Positions 25,286 through 37,655 of a stretch of DNA of 64,000 nucleotides are shown piece after piece. The notes under the pieces are model-generated. The model saw only the letters and a program-made list of their open reading frames with translations, was not told the origin of the DNA and did no database searches. The stretch comes from Lepeophtheirus salmonis (taxonomy: Eukaryota; Arthropoda; Copepoda; Siphonostomatoida; Caligidae): the NCBI RefSeq assembly GCF_016086655.4, contig NC_052131.2, positions 36,395,705 through 36,459,704 on the forward strand, read 5' to 3'. A program made the position numbers and the translations under genes. Position 1 is the first letter of the stretch, and every line of letters starts with the position of its first letter.

Positions 25286-26309
25286 TAATCCAAAGAGGTG
25301 TATTCTATTGAAACCTTTCTATGATGTCATATAGCGTTTAAGTATAATCCGATACATAATAATAAATAATCTTTTGGCCACCTTACAAGAGATCAAGGCT
25401 TTCTGATATAACTATATATTGTACATGATACCAATAATATGTGGCTACCCGGGAAGAAGGAAATTGGGGGTGGTAGTCGATATGGATAGGGATAGTTCAC
25501 TTCCTTGGCCAAAATATTTTTGTTCAATCTAAAAATATCTTGTTACAAATTAGAAAATGAGGCATGTAGAGACACACTTTGCTTCATTAATATATTTGCA
25601 AGTGGCTCAAAAATTTATTTGTCCCATAATTTTGGTGATGGATTATCATGAAAATTTATTCCATGGAAAAAGATTTCGAGGTTCCCAATGCAATTGAAAT
25701 CATAGATTTTCATATTAGCTCTATAGAAAAATCTATGTCAAGACTCTGTTAGAATAGAGAATATGTTTTACTTTGTTTTTTTTCTACAAAATGAATATTG
25801 TTGCTTTGTTCTTAGTCTGGACACTGAGTCCGATGCTTTGAAGTGTTCAAACCCCTCAAAATGTGTTACTGCGACCAAGACAATCACTAAAATGTCAATA
25901 AAATTTAGTAAAAAACTTATAAAGTCGGATAGTCGAATACACTGGATCAAAAATGGCCTCTAGGTGACAAAGGATAAAAGAAATCTTACGATGACTATGG
26001 CTATTAAACGGAAGGAAATTTCAACTTCTTTCTGATCAGACACAAAATTAGATGAGTGAACGAATCGAACCAAATATGTTTAGTTTATCTAGCCGATAAG
26101 AGAGATTCAATGTTGTTTTAAATTGTCAATAATTCTATATACTAAATATGTAATAGAGTTCTTCATATCCTTGGAAATGGTTTTTGAGTAGGATCCTGTG
26201 AAATATTGTTTTTAAATTACAAGATCCCGTTAATAAATATTGTGAAACTCAAATTTTAAAAAATAAATGTTTTATTAAGGAATAATACATTTGAACCTGG
26301 GCCTACCTG
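25286..26309. other. AT-rich non-coding sequence
   Basis: Nothing recognised; the two overlapping 60-66 residue ORFs near 25763-25963 on opposite strands look accidental. Confidence 0.5.
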
Positions 26310-26460
26310 TGATATACTTCTAGCGTTGGATCGGTCATAATTTTAGTTGCTGTAGTTTCCATTAAAGACCAATAGGGACCGGTCCAAGGACTTACAAACT
26401 TTATTAGGACCGTACTGATAGGACAGCAATCTTATTTATAGACCGATCCAAAACTACATA
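26310..26460. repeat. Dispersed GGACCGG-type repeat, short copy 4
   Basis: It carries AGGGACCGGTCCAAGGACTT and AGGACCGTACTGATAGGAC, and TAGACCGATCC near the end, matching the palindromic core of the 8532-8939 family. It is shorter and more decayed. Confidence 0.35.
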
Positions 26461-26554
26461 TTCTCAATTATCACTTTCTTTATTTTTATAATTATGTAAA
26501 TAATGTAAAATAAAATCTTACTTTCCAATAGGAAATTTATAATATAATATCTGT

Positions 26555-27358
26555 ATAAGTGATGGGATGATTAATCGGAATCAGGAATCTGAGAATCGGG
26601 TGTTTTTTCTAGAATCGGTATTGGGAAAATAATGTTCTGATTCTTACTTATTAATGGTATTTTACTTTTTATTACTTTTCTGAGTCATGAAAAAAAAGCC
26701 CACCCCCTACATCAAATTGAGGAATTTTTGCTTTTTACTAGAAAATTTACAATTTGAATTTTCTTTTTGAGAAAAAATTAATTTTTCAATTATTTTTCTA
26801 CAAAATTTAAATTTTTGTTAATAAAAATGTATTTTTCATAAAAACTTTATTATGTTTTTTTTTTTCCAAAAAATTTTTATATAAAAAATTTATTTTTGAA
26901 GTTTCTTTCCATAGAAATTAAATTTTAAATTATTTTTCCAAAAACTTGAATTTCTGTGAATAAATATACTTTTTTCCTCAAAAATATAGTATTTGGAATT
27001 TTTTTACATAAAATTTTACATTAAAAATTAATTTTCGGAATTTTTTTGCCAATAAAAAAATAACTTTTTAAAACAATTAATATTTTTTTCCAAAAGTTTT
27101 CTATTCTGTAAACAGCTGTGAATTTTCGTAATTTTTCTTCAAAAAATTTAATTTTTTGTGAATGGCTGTAGATTTTATAAAAAAAATTAAATATCAAATT
27201 TGTATATTTGAAGTTTAATTTTTTAAATTTTTTTCCAAAATATATTCCGTGGAAGTCCCTGATAGAAAAATGTTATTTTTTATGACTATCATTTAAAATA
27301 TTAAAGAATGGCACAGGGATTTTTTTTTTTGGGGCATGGGGGGAATCGTCTTCACTTA
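26555..27358. mobile_element. Second copy of the TAGTGATG-type AT-rich hAT-like MITE
   Basis: It starts TAAGTGATGGGATGATTAAT and ends, inverted, TAAGTGAAGACGATTCC, close to the ends of the 7087-8033 element. The order of internal blocks is also alike: a TCAGAATC-type start, alternating A and T runs, AAAGAATGG near the end, then GGAATCGTC. I do not see a convincing 8-bp target duplication here (4 of 8). Confidence 0.5.
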
Positions 27359-28219
27359 TGTGCATAAAGAATATTTATATAATGTAACATTAATGAACAA
27401 TTGTTTTTTCTCAAAAACAATGCAATTTCTATTAATCCCTATTAATAAAGAAGATGAACGTCCTTGATCATTATGGAGTGTATCTATTGGAACATACTAT
27501 CAGATATTCCATTATTAAACAATTTAAAAAAAAGTATATATATACCTATATGTAAGATGTAAGTGCTTTTTTGCAATCCGTTCAATTTCTTTCCCATTAT
27601 TTCATTTAGAGTGTAGGTTCTTCTTCACCTTGAAGAAGAAGAAAGAACAATTATTTTTATACCTTCTATTAAAAGTGTTAGAACAATATTTTATTTTTTT
27701 TACAAAACAAAATACTCATAATGGTTCTTAATTGTTTTGGGCAAACAGTGGAATTTTAGCTTTTATTGTGTTTTCTTTTATAATAACTAATACAAGTCCA
27801 GCCGTTTGACTGAGCCTCTGTCCTTCAAAACATCTTATATAAATATTAAACAAATAAACTGCTAACAATATCAATATTTAGTCACGATTAAATTTATATA
27901 TATTTGATATTTATTAGCGAAGAGGGAAAAAAAACCAATTGAACCCAGAAGAACACACTACACATACTTTCAATAATGATTGAAACTACATACTTTAATT
28001 ATGAATGCAATTATAATTATTATGATAATTGGATGATTTTAATATTTGTAAGTAATTTACAAGTTGAAACAACATGCGAGCTTCCTGAGGTTACTGACTA
28101 AAAAGGAAAAAAGTTGCTTCTTTGTTCATGAGGAAATTTATTCTTAAGAGATTGTGTCTTGCTAGCATTTTTTCTCCAAAAGGAGAAAGAAAATAATCCA
28201 AACATTAAAAAAATTTTGG

Positions 28220-28750
28220 TAAAAAATTTCAAAATTTTTTTGTTATTCACAAAGTAATTAATTTTTCAAAGAAAATTAGTTCAAAAATCCATAGGTATTC
28301 TCAAAAAATTACGTTTTTTTGAAATAAAAAACAAACAAATATAAGATTTTTTGGATTTTTTTTTCCAAAAATTTTAAGCTCTACCCAAAAAATTAAAAAT
28401 ATTAAATTTTTGGAAAAAAAAAAATGAAAACACCATAGTTTTTCTCAAGAAAATAAATTTTTGAAAAAATTTCAAAAATTATTTGTTATTCACAGAGTAC
28501 ATCATTAATTTAAAAAAAAATGAGTTTAAAAATCCATAGGTATTCGCAAAAAAGTAGATTTTTTGATAAAAAAACAAATATTACATTTTTTGGAATTTTT
28601 TTTTCAAAAATTCTAAACTTTACCCAAAAAATTAAAAATATTAAATTTTTGAAAAAAAAAAATCAAAAAACCATAGTTTTTCTCAAGAAAATAAATTTTT
28701 GAGAAAAATTTCAAAAATTTACAGCTTTTTCCAGAAAATTAAATTTTTGT
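28220..28750. repeat. Tandem duplication of a 243-bp AT-rich block
   Basis: TGTTATTCAC occurs at 28241 and again at 28484. The following words repeat in the same order: AAAAATCCATAGGTATTC, ACCCAAAAAATTAAAAATAT, CCATAGTTTTTCTCAAGAAA, and AATTTCAAAAATT. The two copies differ by scattered changes and small A/T-run length shifts. There is no coding potential. Confidence 0.8.
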
Positions 28751-28759
28751 GGATTTTAC

Positions 28760-29125
28760 TAGACGATAATGAGCCATGGCACAGAGCCACAATTGTGAGC
28801 GAATTCAAAGCCAAACATGTAATAAATACCATCGATCAACCCCATATTCACCTGATTTAGCTCCGTGCGACTTTATTTTTGGTTGCCAGAACTTAAATTG
28901 CCACTCCGTGGAACCCATTTTGAGTTTATTGAATCCATTAAACAAAATTCGTGAAAAGAGTTAAAGGCCATGCCAAAAAGTGCATATAAAAAATGTTTCG
29001 AGGACTGGAAAAAAAGTTTACATATGTGCTTTGCATCTAATAGAAATTACTTTGAAGGCAACAAAATGAATACTAATGATAAAATTAGTACTTCATTTAA
29101 AAATCCCCGGTACTTTTTTGGTAAA
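28760..29125 (+). pseudogene. mariner transposase C-terminal fragment
   Basis: Different frames give HRATIVSEFKAKHVINTID, PPYSPDLAPCDFIFG, LKLPLRGTHFEFIESI, ELKAMPKSAYKKCFEDWKKS and SNRNYFEGNKMN. This is the C-terminal third of a mariner transposase, including the DFxLF-like region. It starts exactly where the AT-rich tandem duplication (28220-28750) stops, so the 5' part was lost or replaced. Confidence 0.8.
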
Positions 29126-30254
29126 AGGTATACATACTAAAATCAAGAATCCATGTTATTATTTACAAATGACAAAGGATCAACAATAAGTCGTACTATT
29201 TTCCTTTTAAAAATAGAACACAAGTAGAGTGTAACAAACTAAGAACGCTCCGAGAGTACTTTAAGTCAAACCTAGTAAATCATTTATTTATTAATATATA
29301 TATAAATTATGAAATAGCTAGTTAAGTCATAAGTGATTGACAGCTGATAACAAATACATATTACTTTTTTTATAGTAGTATGGCAACGCCGTGTCTTGTA
29401 TTTAAAATAAGTATATTCAATTATAAACTGCGTAAGGAGCAAGGAACTTCTTCAGAACCTCAACTGGGACAAAACATTAAATTAAATTAAAAGTTGTTGA
29501 ATCCTTCCTCTAAAAAGAGATAGTGAACATATTATATGCATAGGATATAATATTTATTTCAGAACATAAAATGCATCAAAGCATAGCAAACGACCTCCCT
29601 TGGAGGAAGATTTACATACATAAGTATATAACTCCTTGAATTATATTATAATCTTGTGTGTGTGCCTACAATATATTTATATATATATATATATTAGACT
29701 TTAGGGCAGATATCATTGCCACAACCACCAACAAAAATGGAACACAGTTCTATTTAGGAATATATGTGCCTATGTATAATTTCAAGTTCAACACACCTTG
29801 ACTTGCATCCCTCACAAGAAAAGGTCACGAGGGATCATCATTTTAACAAATAAGGAAATGATTTTATTGACTGCTATTTATGATCAAGTGTTATTATAAC
29901 CCAACAAATCAAGTTCGAAAAAATCTACATAAATTGTCTTGAGGTCAAAGAGAAGTGTGTTTGTTTGATATGAACTATGAAGGCCTTGACTGACACTACG
30001 ATGATTAAAGAACGGCCAAAAACACTTTATTAATCATTATGTACGACTAAAAGGAATATTTAATTATATCTAAACATAAAATCCCGGATAAATCAAGGAA
30101 TGAATTAATATGACCGATTATCAAAGAGAAGGGGCGTTGTTAGCTTTCATCCTTTGGCTGGCTGGGGGGATGGGGGGTGGGGCCTTAACTTCAAATATTA
30201 TCAACACCGTAATCGAATGACTTAACTTAAATAAATTGACTTATTTTATATATA
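29126..30254. other. AT-rich non-coding sequence with (TA)n
   Basis: A (TA)n microsatellite lies at about 29677-29695. A G-rich patch (about 30163-30182) stands out. No gene is recognised. Confidence 0.55.
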
Positions 30255-30780
30255 CCGGGTTATATAATCCGAACACATACTAAATCAATAATTAATTAAG
30301 GTTGAGTGTTTGACATTAATTCATATTACGATATATTAAAGCATACAAAATTATTAACAAAACAGAACAAACCTGAGACTCTAGCTTAAATACAAGCAGA
30401 GATAGTTGTGATCGACGAATTTCACGCACACCAAGTAGTTACGTTTCCAGGACCATCGTCTACGCCGTCAGCAAGTCCAAAACGGTGCAGAGGAAGAAGG
30501 GCTCTGTCAAAAAAGCCAAACTGGACCCGTAGACCTAGCCCATCCCTTCAAGTCGATGAGGGCCAATGCAAGAGATCTCGGGGTCTCACACCAGACTATC
30601 CAGAATTTGTCAAAAAAACTGGGTGGAAAGAACCTTGTGAGGTTGGAAATACCACTTTTATCACAAGGGACGCGCTGACAGAGGAATACATCTGCAAAGG
30701 GTTCCAAGCCTTCTGCCACCACCTGGAATCTATAGTTTCCACTCTAATAAGGGGTCTAGAGACGCCAAGGAAGTTATGAT
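30255..30780 (+). mobile_element. Tc1-like deletion derivative, copy D (opposite orientation)
   Basis: After TA (30253-30254) the left end CCGGGTTATATAATCCGAAC and ACATACTAAATCAATAATTA matches the family end. A 123-residue ORF (30408-30779) includes TPSASPKRCRGRRALSKKP, then, in other frames, an SLSRICQKN-like piece, and ends in a C-terminal-like GFQAFCHHLESIVSTLI. The deletion joint differs from that of copies A-C. The far terminal repeat is missing. Confidence 0.65.
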
Positions 30781-31908
30781 CAATCATAAAGAAGAATTGT
30801 CGAATACATACATATCTTTTTTTTTTTTTTTTTTAAAGTTTAGATTAATCCACATGAAACGTCCATGATATAAAATTGTCATCAACGCTTTGCTAATTTA
30901 TAATTACATGTATTTTTTGCATATAAAAAAACAATTGTGAATATTTTAACAAAAATATATAGTATATATCAAACTATTTACATATTATTTTTTTGTATAT
31001 ACTTTGAAAAAACAGAAAAGGAAATCACATGCCGTTTCCCGATTAATAAATGCATTTGCAAATTCGTAGACAGACTTACAACATCTCAATTTTCAGTTCT
31101 CACGTAGCATAAGAATAAATGATTTCCATTAAATTATGTTTATTAAGCAAGTAGTGGTTTTTCAAATACAACTTGATTACGTTTTCTTATATAGAAATTT
31201 ATGCATTAAATGATGACCTTCGTGAAAAAGGTGTGAACCTGTCGCAAAAAATGATATATTTGTCTGTTTCTTTTCTTCCTTCTCCTCCTCTTTTGAAGAA
31301 CCAATCCTTTTTTTTTAATTGCCAATGATGAATTTAAGATATGTGTATTCATTAAAAACCCTGTGGGGTATCATTACTTCCTACTTTTACATAACTATTA
31401 TTCTTAGAAGAAGAATACGAGCTTCATGGGACCTCAAAAAAGTCAAACAATTAAACAGAGAGTTAAATGCTCAATGTATGTAGTAAGTAGATTTACGTAA
31501 TTAGACTCAGAATATTTTTGATTCCATGAACTTTTAACCCCTATTTCTTCCTTTCAAATCTTGACACGAGTAAGTCAAAATGAAAATGAATGTGCTTGTG
31601 CCCATTTTCACCTAATTTGAAGTGAGGGCGACCAACGTATTGATCTTTTTAGAGCTCTATTCCAAATGCATCCCTAATTTTGCCCTTCACGATCCGGACT
31701 GTGCTGGACCCACACAAAACTACACGTAATGCATTGCTGAACTAATGGAATATTTTTTTTGCCATTTCATATTTTATACCCATGGATTCATAATCTAAAA
31801 TAATATTAGCAATTGTACACTTTAGAATATATTGATATATGTGGATTATTTCTAAACTAATACATAAAGATTATGAAACAAAACATGTTCCATAGAGAAT
31901 ACGAAACT
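30781..31908. other. AT-rich non-coding sequence
   Basis: A T tract runs over 30817-30834. Nothing else is recognised between deletion-derivative copies D and C. Confidence 0.5.
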
Positions 31909-32689
31909 GAGGGGTCTATTAAAATCTGAAGACTTTGAATTTAAAATCTTCAACAAGATATCATTTATTAATAAACAATGAAATTTCAAGATAAGTAATA
32001 CAATTAATATGTAGATATATGTCCGATCTATGTTAATCATTAATGCAGCCGCCCTTAGTTGGAATGATGGATTAAAGGCGGCCCAGAAGACCTGACACCC
32101 ATATAGCCATCTATCATAACGTCCTAGTGGTGGCTGATAGTGGCTTTGAGGGACTGGTGTTTGGATGACAGACACTACAGGTCACTACACCTTCTGAGAG
32201 CATGTTGATGGGTATGTATCATGGCCGTAGAGGGAAAAAAGTGTCAAGGAAGAGTTCAAAAGAGTTTTACAAATGAGAAAATGGGTTTATTTCCCTTCTG
32301 GTCTCAAAAGTGTCAAAAGAAGACACCAAGATCTCATGTATGGTCTCTCATGGACTTTAGGGAATTGTCCTGGGCTGTTTTGTTTTAACTTCTCTGGCTC
32401 CAGTTTGGTCTTTTTTGACAGAGCCATTCTTCCTCTTCCACGTTTTGGACTTGCTGACGGCGTAGACGGTGGTCTTGAAGACGCCCAGCTGCTTGGAGTG
32501 CGCAAATGGACATTATTTCGTGACGTTCAAGTGGCATTTTCTCGACTTGTGTGTAAATTAGAGAGCTCAGGTTTGTTTTGTAACTAATTGATTATGTTTT
32601 AATATATCAAAACATGAATCAATATCAATAACTCAAGCTTTATTAATTAGTGAATTAGTAAATGTTCAGATTTCAATGGATCACCCAGT
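31909..32689 (-). mobile_element. Tc1-like deletion derivative, copy C
   Basis: The left end GGGGTCTATTAAAATCTGAA and right end GTTCAGATTTCAATGGATCA (then CCCAG) match copies A and B. Leftwards the frame gives TPSASPKRGRGRMALSKK near 32440, then jumps to C-terminal sequence by about 32220. Stops and frameshifts occur throughout. Confidence 0.7.
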
Positions 32690-35429
32690 CATCCATTATA
32701 ATATATATTATATGAACACGTAATAATAATCTTTTAAATTCCAAGATTTATTTATAAATCAGAAACTAAAAAAGTATCCTCCCTAAAAAATTGGGTTCAG
32801 GAAGTATAGGATTAATCAAGAATTGACAGAGTTGGTGGAGCAAGATTATGAAACATACAAAGATATTTTAGTGCTATTTCATTCTCTGGGGTGAATTAAA
32901 ATGACGAAGAGCAGACGTACAGCTTGCCCCTTTCACGATTTCATTCTTCAGTTGTCTTACTTTTCATAAGATAAAAAACACAATGACTTTTTCTTGCATC
33001 ATCATGGATGGAGGCAGGGAAGAGACACCTGGTATCTAATGGCATTTCTTTAATTATTGTTTATAACTTCAACTATACATAACTACGCTCTACAGACCTC
33101 GACATTTGAATATAAAGACACATTGTTGAGTCCTGATTGTCGTATCTTCTGTTTATGCCCATAGCGTTTGCAGTTCAAGGTTATGAATGAAGGTGGCCCT
33201 TGACGTGTTTTGTAATGCGTGTGTTTTAATCACCAGGGTAAAATTAGTACTTTATTTAAGCATAGCTTGTAATTAATCATTATTATTTAATTAGGAGGAT
33301 CATAAACAGACTATGATTTGAAGGGCTGGAATTTTGCATTTATAATCATAATAATTAATCCATCATTTATGAATACTTTTGTCGTTATTTTCATGCAATT
33401 TGATTCGACATTTTGTTTATTCATTTGTAAGAGAGAGATTTTGTAGACCTAAATCTATGCCTATTTAATATAATATACGCCATACAGCCTACATAATAAA
33501 GATAAAAACATATTTTCATGCATAGATGAAATGTACACAAATTATTGCATCATCATTCGACTTTGAATCCAAGCCGCGAAATGTCCTTTCAAATCTACTA
33601 TGTAAAACAGACCGTGTCCAGTCCAATAAGAATCCTTTTTAATTATAAGTAAACTAATATTAATTAGATCAAATATGTATTTATAAAAACACAAACATAT
33701 ACATTTGTTTGAATAAGAATAAACCCTTCATTCTGACCTTCAAAAAGGACAAACATCTTCCATAGTGACTGATAATACCTATGTACTTGAGTAAGTTTTA
33801 TGTATCAATTTTGTGGACTAGCTATTGATGATTATCTAAGCAGTTACAATATATAAAGGCAAACATATAATTTGCAAAATGAAATGTGGACATACGAGTA
33901 CGAAAAGGAATTTGCAACCTTTTTTAAAGTATAATTTCATATGTATATAAGTAATTAAAAAAGAATATATAATCTGTTGGAATTTCTAACCCAAAGCGCG
34001 TTGCGACACTCGATGAAAGTTCAAAAGCATTTGTTTAAAGTCAAATGAAAACATATGCTCAAAGAGTAAACAAACGAAGGATCTCTCTCTCCCTTTATAA
34101 CATACATAATTAGTATGTCCATATGGATGTAAATATTGTGTTCTAATATTCAATAATTTCTTTGGAATATTTATTCGTAAATCCCTTTCTATCAATCCAA
34201 AAAACTAATGAATAGTATTGGTGTTTCATAATAACCTTTGTCAACATAAGGATTACATACAAAGAGCAGGACTACTCAAATATCGCCCTGTTATCCGAAT
34301 TCGAACCCTCAGAGTGTTATAGTTGGACTTCAGGCTGTTTTATTTCATGATTTTATTGAATAAAAGCTTTTGGAACCAGGTCAGCCCAAAGAAAGGGCAG
34401 TATTGTTGGTTATTAAAAGGGAAATTATTGATATTGTATTTAAAAAAATGTCAAAGATCATCTAATTAAATAGAGTGGTGCTTATTAAAATCTCCTCTCA
34501 GGATATAATTTAACTTATTCATATTGATTCATGATAATAATAGTTATAAGCCTACTGTAAAGCACTTTCATTGACGTTAGAAATTGCATCCTATATCAAA
34601 AGTAACTAGGTAATAGAGGGACATACTTAGTTGATATACTTACTTAAGAAATATCTTAGGAAAACTTCGTTTAATGACTTTAAAAATTAAAATAACTAAA
34701 GGCATGATTGGAATACAAGTGAATGTCGAAGAAACGACGTGATATTTGAATAAATATTGCTACACAAGTAATAACACATTTTTAAATACATTTTAGGATC
34801 TTGGATAGACATTGGAAAAGAGAGAGAGAGAGATTTTTCATAGACTTTAACGATATCAGTTTTAATGTTTGTCAGTCCTATTACTATGACATCCGAATAC
34901 ACGACCAAAAATGGACAATTTTACATAATAAAAAAGAAACAAGGGAGTTGTAATAATATATGCACCCTTCAAGATGGCGGACTTTCATAATGATGACACA
35001 TAACACACATTGAAAGTTTCACACCATTTCAGTAAAAATAGTATAGAATATTTGTACAGAACCATAAAGTTTCAAATGGAAGTTAGGGGTGAGCAGCATT
35101 AATGGACAGCTTTTCATACGGGGGGGGGTAGCGAAAGGGACACGGCATCACTTCCTACATCTGTCTTTCCACTTTTCTCTACCTCACCTCTGCAATATAG
35201 ACCTCAAAACATGTCAAAAGTATCTTTAGGCTGAAGTCAACAAATAGTTTTTCAAAATTTGAGAATACAGTTAAATGACGTCATAAGACGTATGACGTCA
35301 GATAGTAAGATGAAAAATCTCATGTTGAAATTATGTCAAAACTTGAGAGAGCACTATGCACACATATTATTCAATTATATCTTCATTTTCTATTTGTTGG
35401 TGAATCATATTCATTGAATTCCCCTCTCA
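32690..35429. other. 2.7 kb of AT-rich non-coding sequence
   Basis: No gene recognised. It has a short G run (about 35119-35128) and two nearby TGACGTCA palindromes (35277-35308) that could bind CREB/ATF-type factors, although no gene is near. Confidence 0.5.
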
Positions 35430-35544
35430 TCCAAAAAAACAGCTGTGGATTTTTGAAAAAAAAATTCAAAAAATTTAACATTTGAAAATTCATTTTTAAA
35501 TTTTTTGTCCATAATCATAATTTTTTTATAAATAGCTGTGGATA

Positions 35545-35980
35545 TTTGAATTTTTTTTCCAAAAAAAAATTATTTTTTCCTTACAACTGTGGATTTAGTA
35601 ATGTTTTTCAAAAAAATTTAATTTTTACAGAGAAGCTATGGATTTTTGAAAAAAGTAAATATATGCAATTTTTCGAAACAAATTTTTTTTTTTAAAAAAA
35701 GAAACATTTCAAATTTTTTTCCAATTAATTTTGTCTTCTGTGAAAAGCTGTGGATTTTTGGAACAAATTAATATCCAAAAAATTTTCCAAGAAATATATT
35801 TTTTTAATTTTTTATCAACAGCTCATTGACATTTTCTTCAAAAATTCATAGCTTTTCTGTAAAAATTAAATTTTTTGAAAAACATTTCTAAATCCACAGT
35901 TGTAAGCAAACAATAAATTTTTTTGGAAAAAAATTCTCATACAATTAAATTTTTTGAAAAAAATTTAATTGTATGAGAAT
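35545..35980. repeat. Long foldback (inverted repeat) in an AT-rich block
   Basis: About 35570-35660 (CTTACAACTGTGGATTTAGT, then AATTTAATTTTTACAGAGAA and GCTATGGATTTTTGAA) is repeated in reverse complement at about 35830-35912, with only a few mismatches over some 80 bases. Just beyond, 35933-35955 and 35958-35980 form a further perfect 23-bp palindrome (arm starts ATTCTCATACAATTAAATTT). A transcript across this region could fold into a long hairpin. Confidence 0.75.
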
Positions 35981-36683
35981 AGTTTGGTTTTTTGAAAAAT
36001 TTTACTATTTGATAATTTTTTTCATAAAAATTTCAAAACCAAGAAGCCCCTCTCAAAATAGAATCCTCGGAAGTGAATGACATATATTAGCTCCAGGGTC
36101 AATCAAGTATGAATAACTCCTAATTATATTATGATAAATAAGTTCTTCATACAATATACTACATATGTACATACAAATGACGTCACAATCAAATATTTGT
36201 ATACATCCTATTCCATACATATACACGCAGATCTTCTTTACCTCTTCAAAATTCACCTACGACCTTCATTATTCTTATATATATTATTATATGAATTATA
36301 AGATCATAATGTATGGATGTACATACTTATATAGGCATAATATACTTATATACAAGTTGTAGGAATATTAAAAGAATGACGGTGCAGAAAGGACCTGATG
36401 TACCTTATACAAATCTACTTATTAAGATCTAACATTATAATGAAAGTTGGGATTACAATAAATGATGCTACTCTGTAGAATGATACTCCCTCATTATTCT
36501 AATATTGATATTTTTTTTTATTATAATAATTTTTTTTTTATAAAAAGGAAGCAAAGAACGAAGGATGAGACATGCCTTCAGGAGAGATTCTCATTAAATC
36601 ATCCTTGTTCAAGTAATTACAAGTATTAGTATATACTTATACATAAAAATCTCCAACCCGGCGTCATTTTAAAATTATTAATA

Positions 36684-37655
36684 CGAGGTGTGTTCAAAAA
36701 GTAAGATTACTTTTCAAATTTCGCGGGCAATGTACATTTTGTATGTTCGATAATGTTATAGATGGAGGGAATCGAATGCAGATACTTCTAACTTGATAAT
36801 CCATTTCCACGAGAAATAAATAAAAATGGGAATAAATTCATCTGAACTATCTCTTTTTAAACTTTATATGACGTTATTGTACTTGAAAGTACATATGGTG
36901 TCAAGTCATGATATGTTTAATTTGTTTGTGAGAGGCACAACGATTAGAAGTATTTTGCGTTACCGGCGTTTTTTGTTAGTGAAAAACATGGATCAAAGAA
37001 TTTGTATCAAATTTTGGGTAGAAATGAAATTAAGTGCTCTAAAGCACTTGAAATGTTGGCAGTGGTAAACGGTGAAACTGTTCTGAGTAATTCCAAAAGT
37101 TGGCTGGGAAGATGCTATTGACGAGCCTCGCTCTTGGATGCCCAAGCACGTCAACAATAGAGGATAATTTTGAAGCAGTGAAGAAAATTGTTTTTGAAAA
37201 GCGTCAAATCACTATCAGAGAAGTTGCTGAGGATAACCGAAATTTTTTCGAACGTTTTGGACACGAGATGAGTGTCAGTGAAGTTTGTTCCGAAACTATT
37301 TAATTTTGACCTAAAAATCGTCGCATTTGTCTGCCCAAGAACAGCACCACAATCATACCCTTGCCACCATATTCACTGGATTTGGCCCCATGTTACTTTT
37401 TACTGATCGGAAAACTAAAGAGAGCGATGAAAAGAAGAAGATTTGCAACGATTGAGAAGACTACGTCGCTGTAAGAGCTCAAGTATAAACCGAAAAGTGT
37501 TTATGAGAAGTGCTTTGAGGAATGGAAAAATCGTTAGCACAAGTGTATTGTATCTAAGGGGGATGCCTTTGAAGGGGACAATATAAATATTGATGAATAA
37601 ATAAATAATTTGTTCCTAAAAATACATAGGCACCTTAATTTTTGAACACACCTCG
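36684..37655 (+). mobile_element. mariner element with intact-looking terminal repeats, defective transposase
   Basis: Terminal inverted repeats CGAGGTGTGTTCAAAAAGTA (left) and CGAGGTGTGTTCAAAAATTA (inverted right) are flanked by TA (36682-36683 and 37656-37657). Inside, + strand frames give MDQRICIKFWVEMKLSALKH, EAVKKIVFEKRQITIREVAE, then jump to LPPYSLDLAPCYFLLIGKLK, RRRFATIEK, KPKSVYEKCFEEWKN and GDAFEGDNINIDE. The middle of the transposase, with two catalytic Asp residues, is deleted. A foreign-looking block at 36761-36927 sits between the left repeat and the start codon. Confidence 0.85.

Noticed and set aside
34275..34400. Possible tRNA: GGTTCGAATTC-like B box on the - strand
   Set aside because: No A box at the right distance and no acceptor stem could be formed from the flanks.
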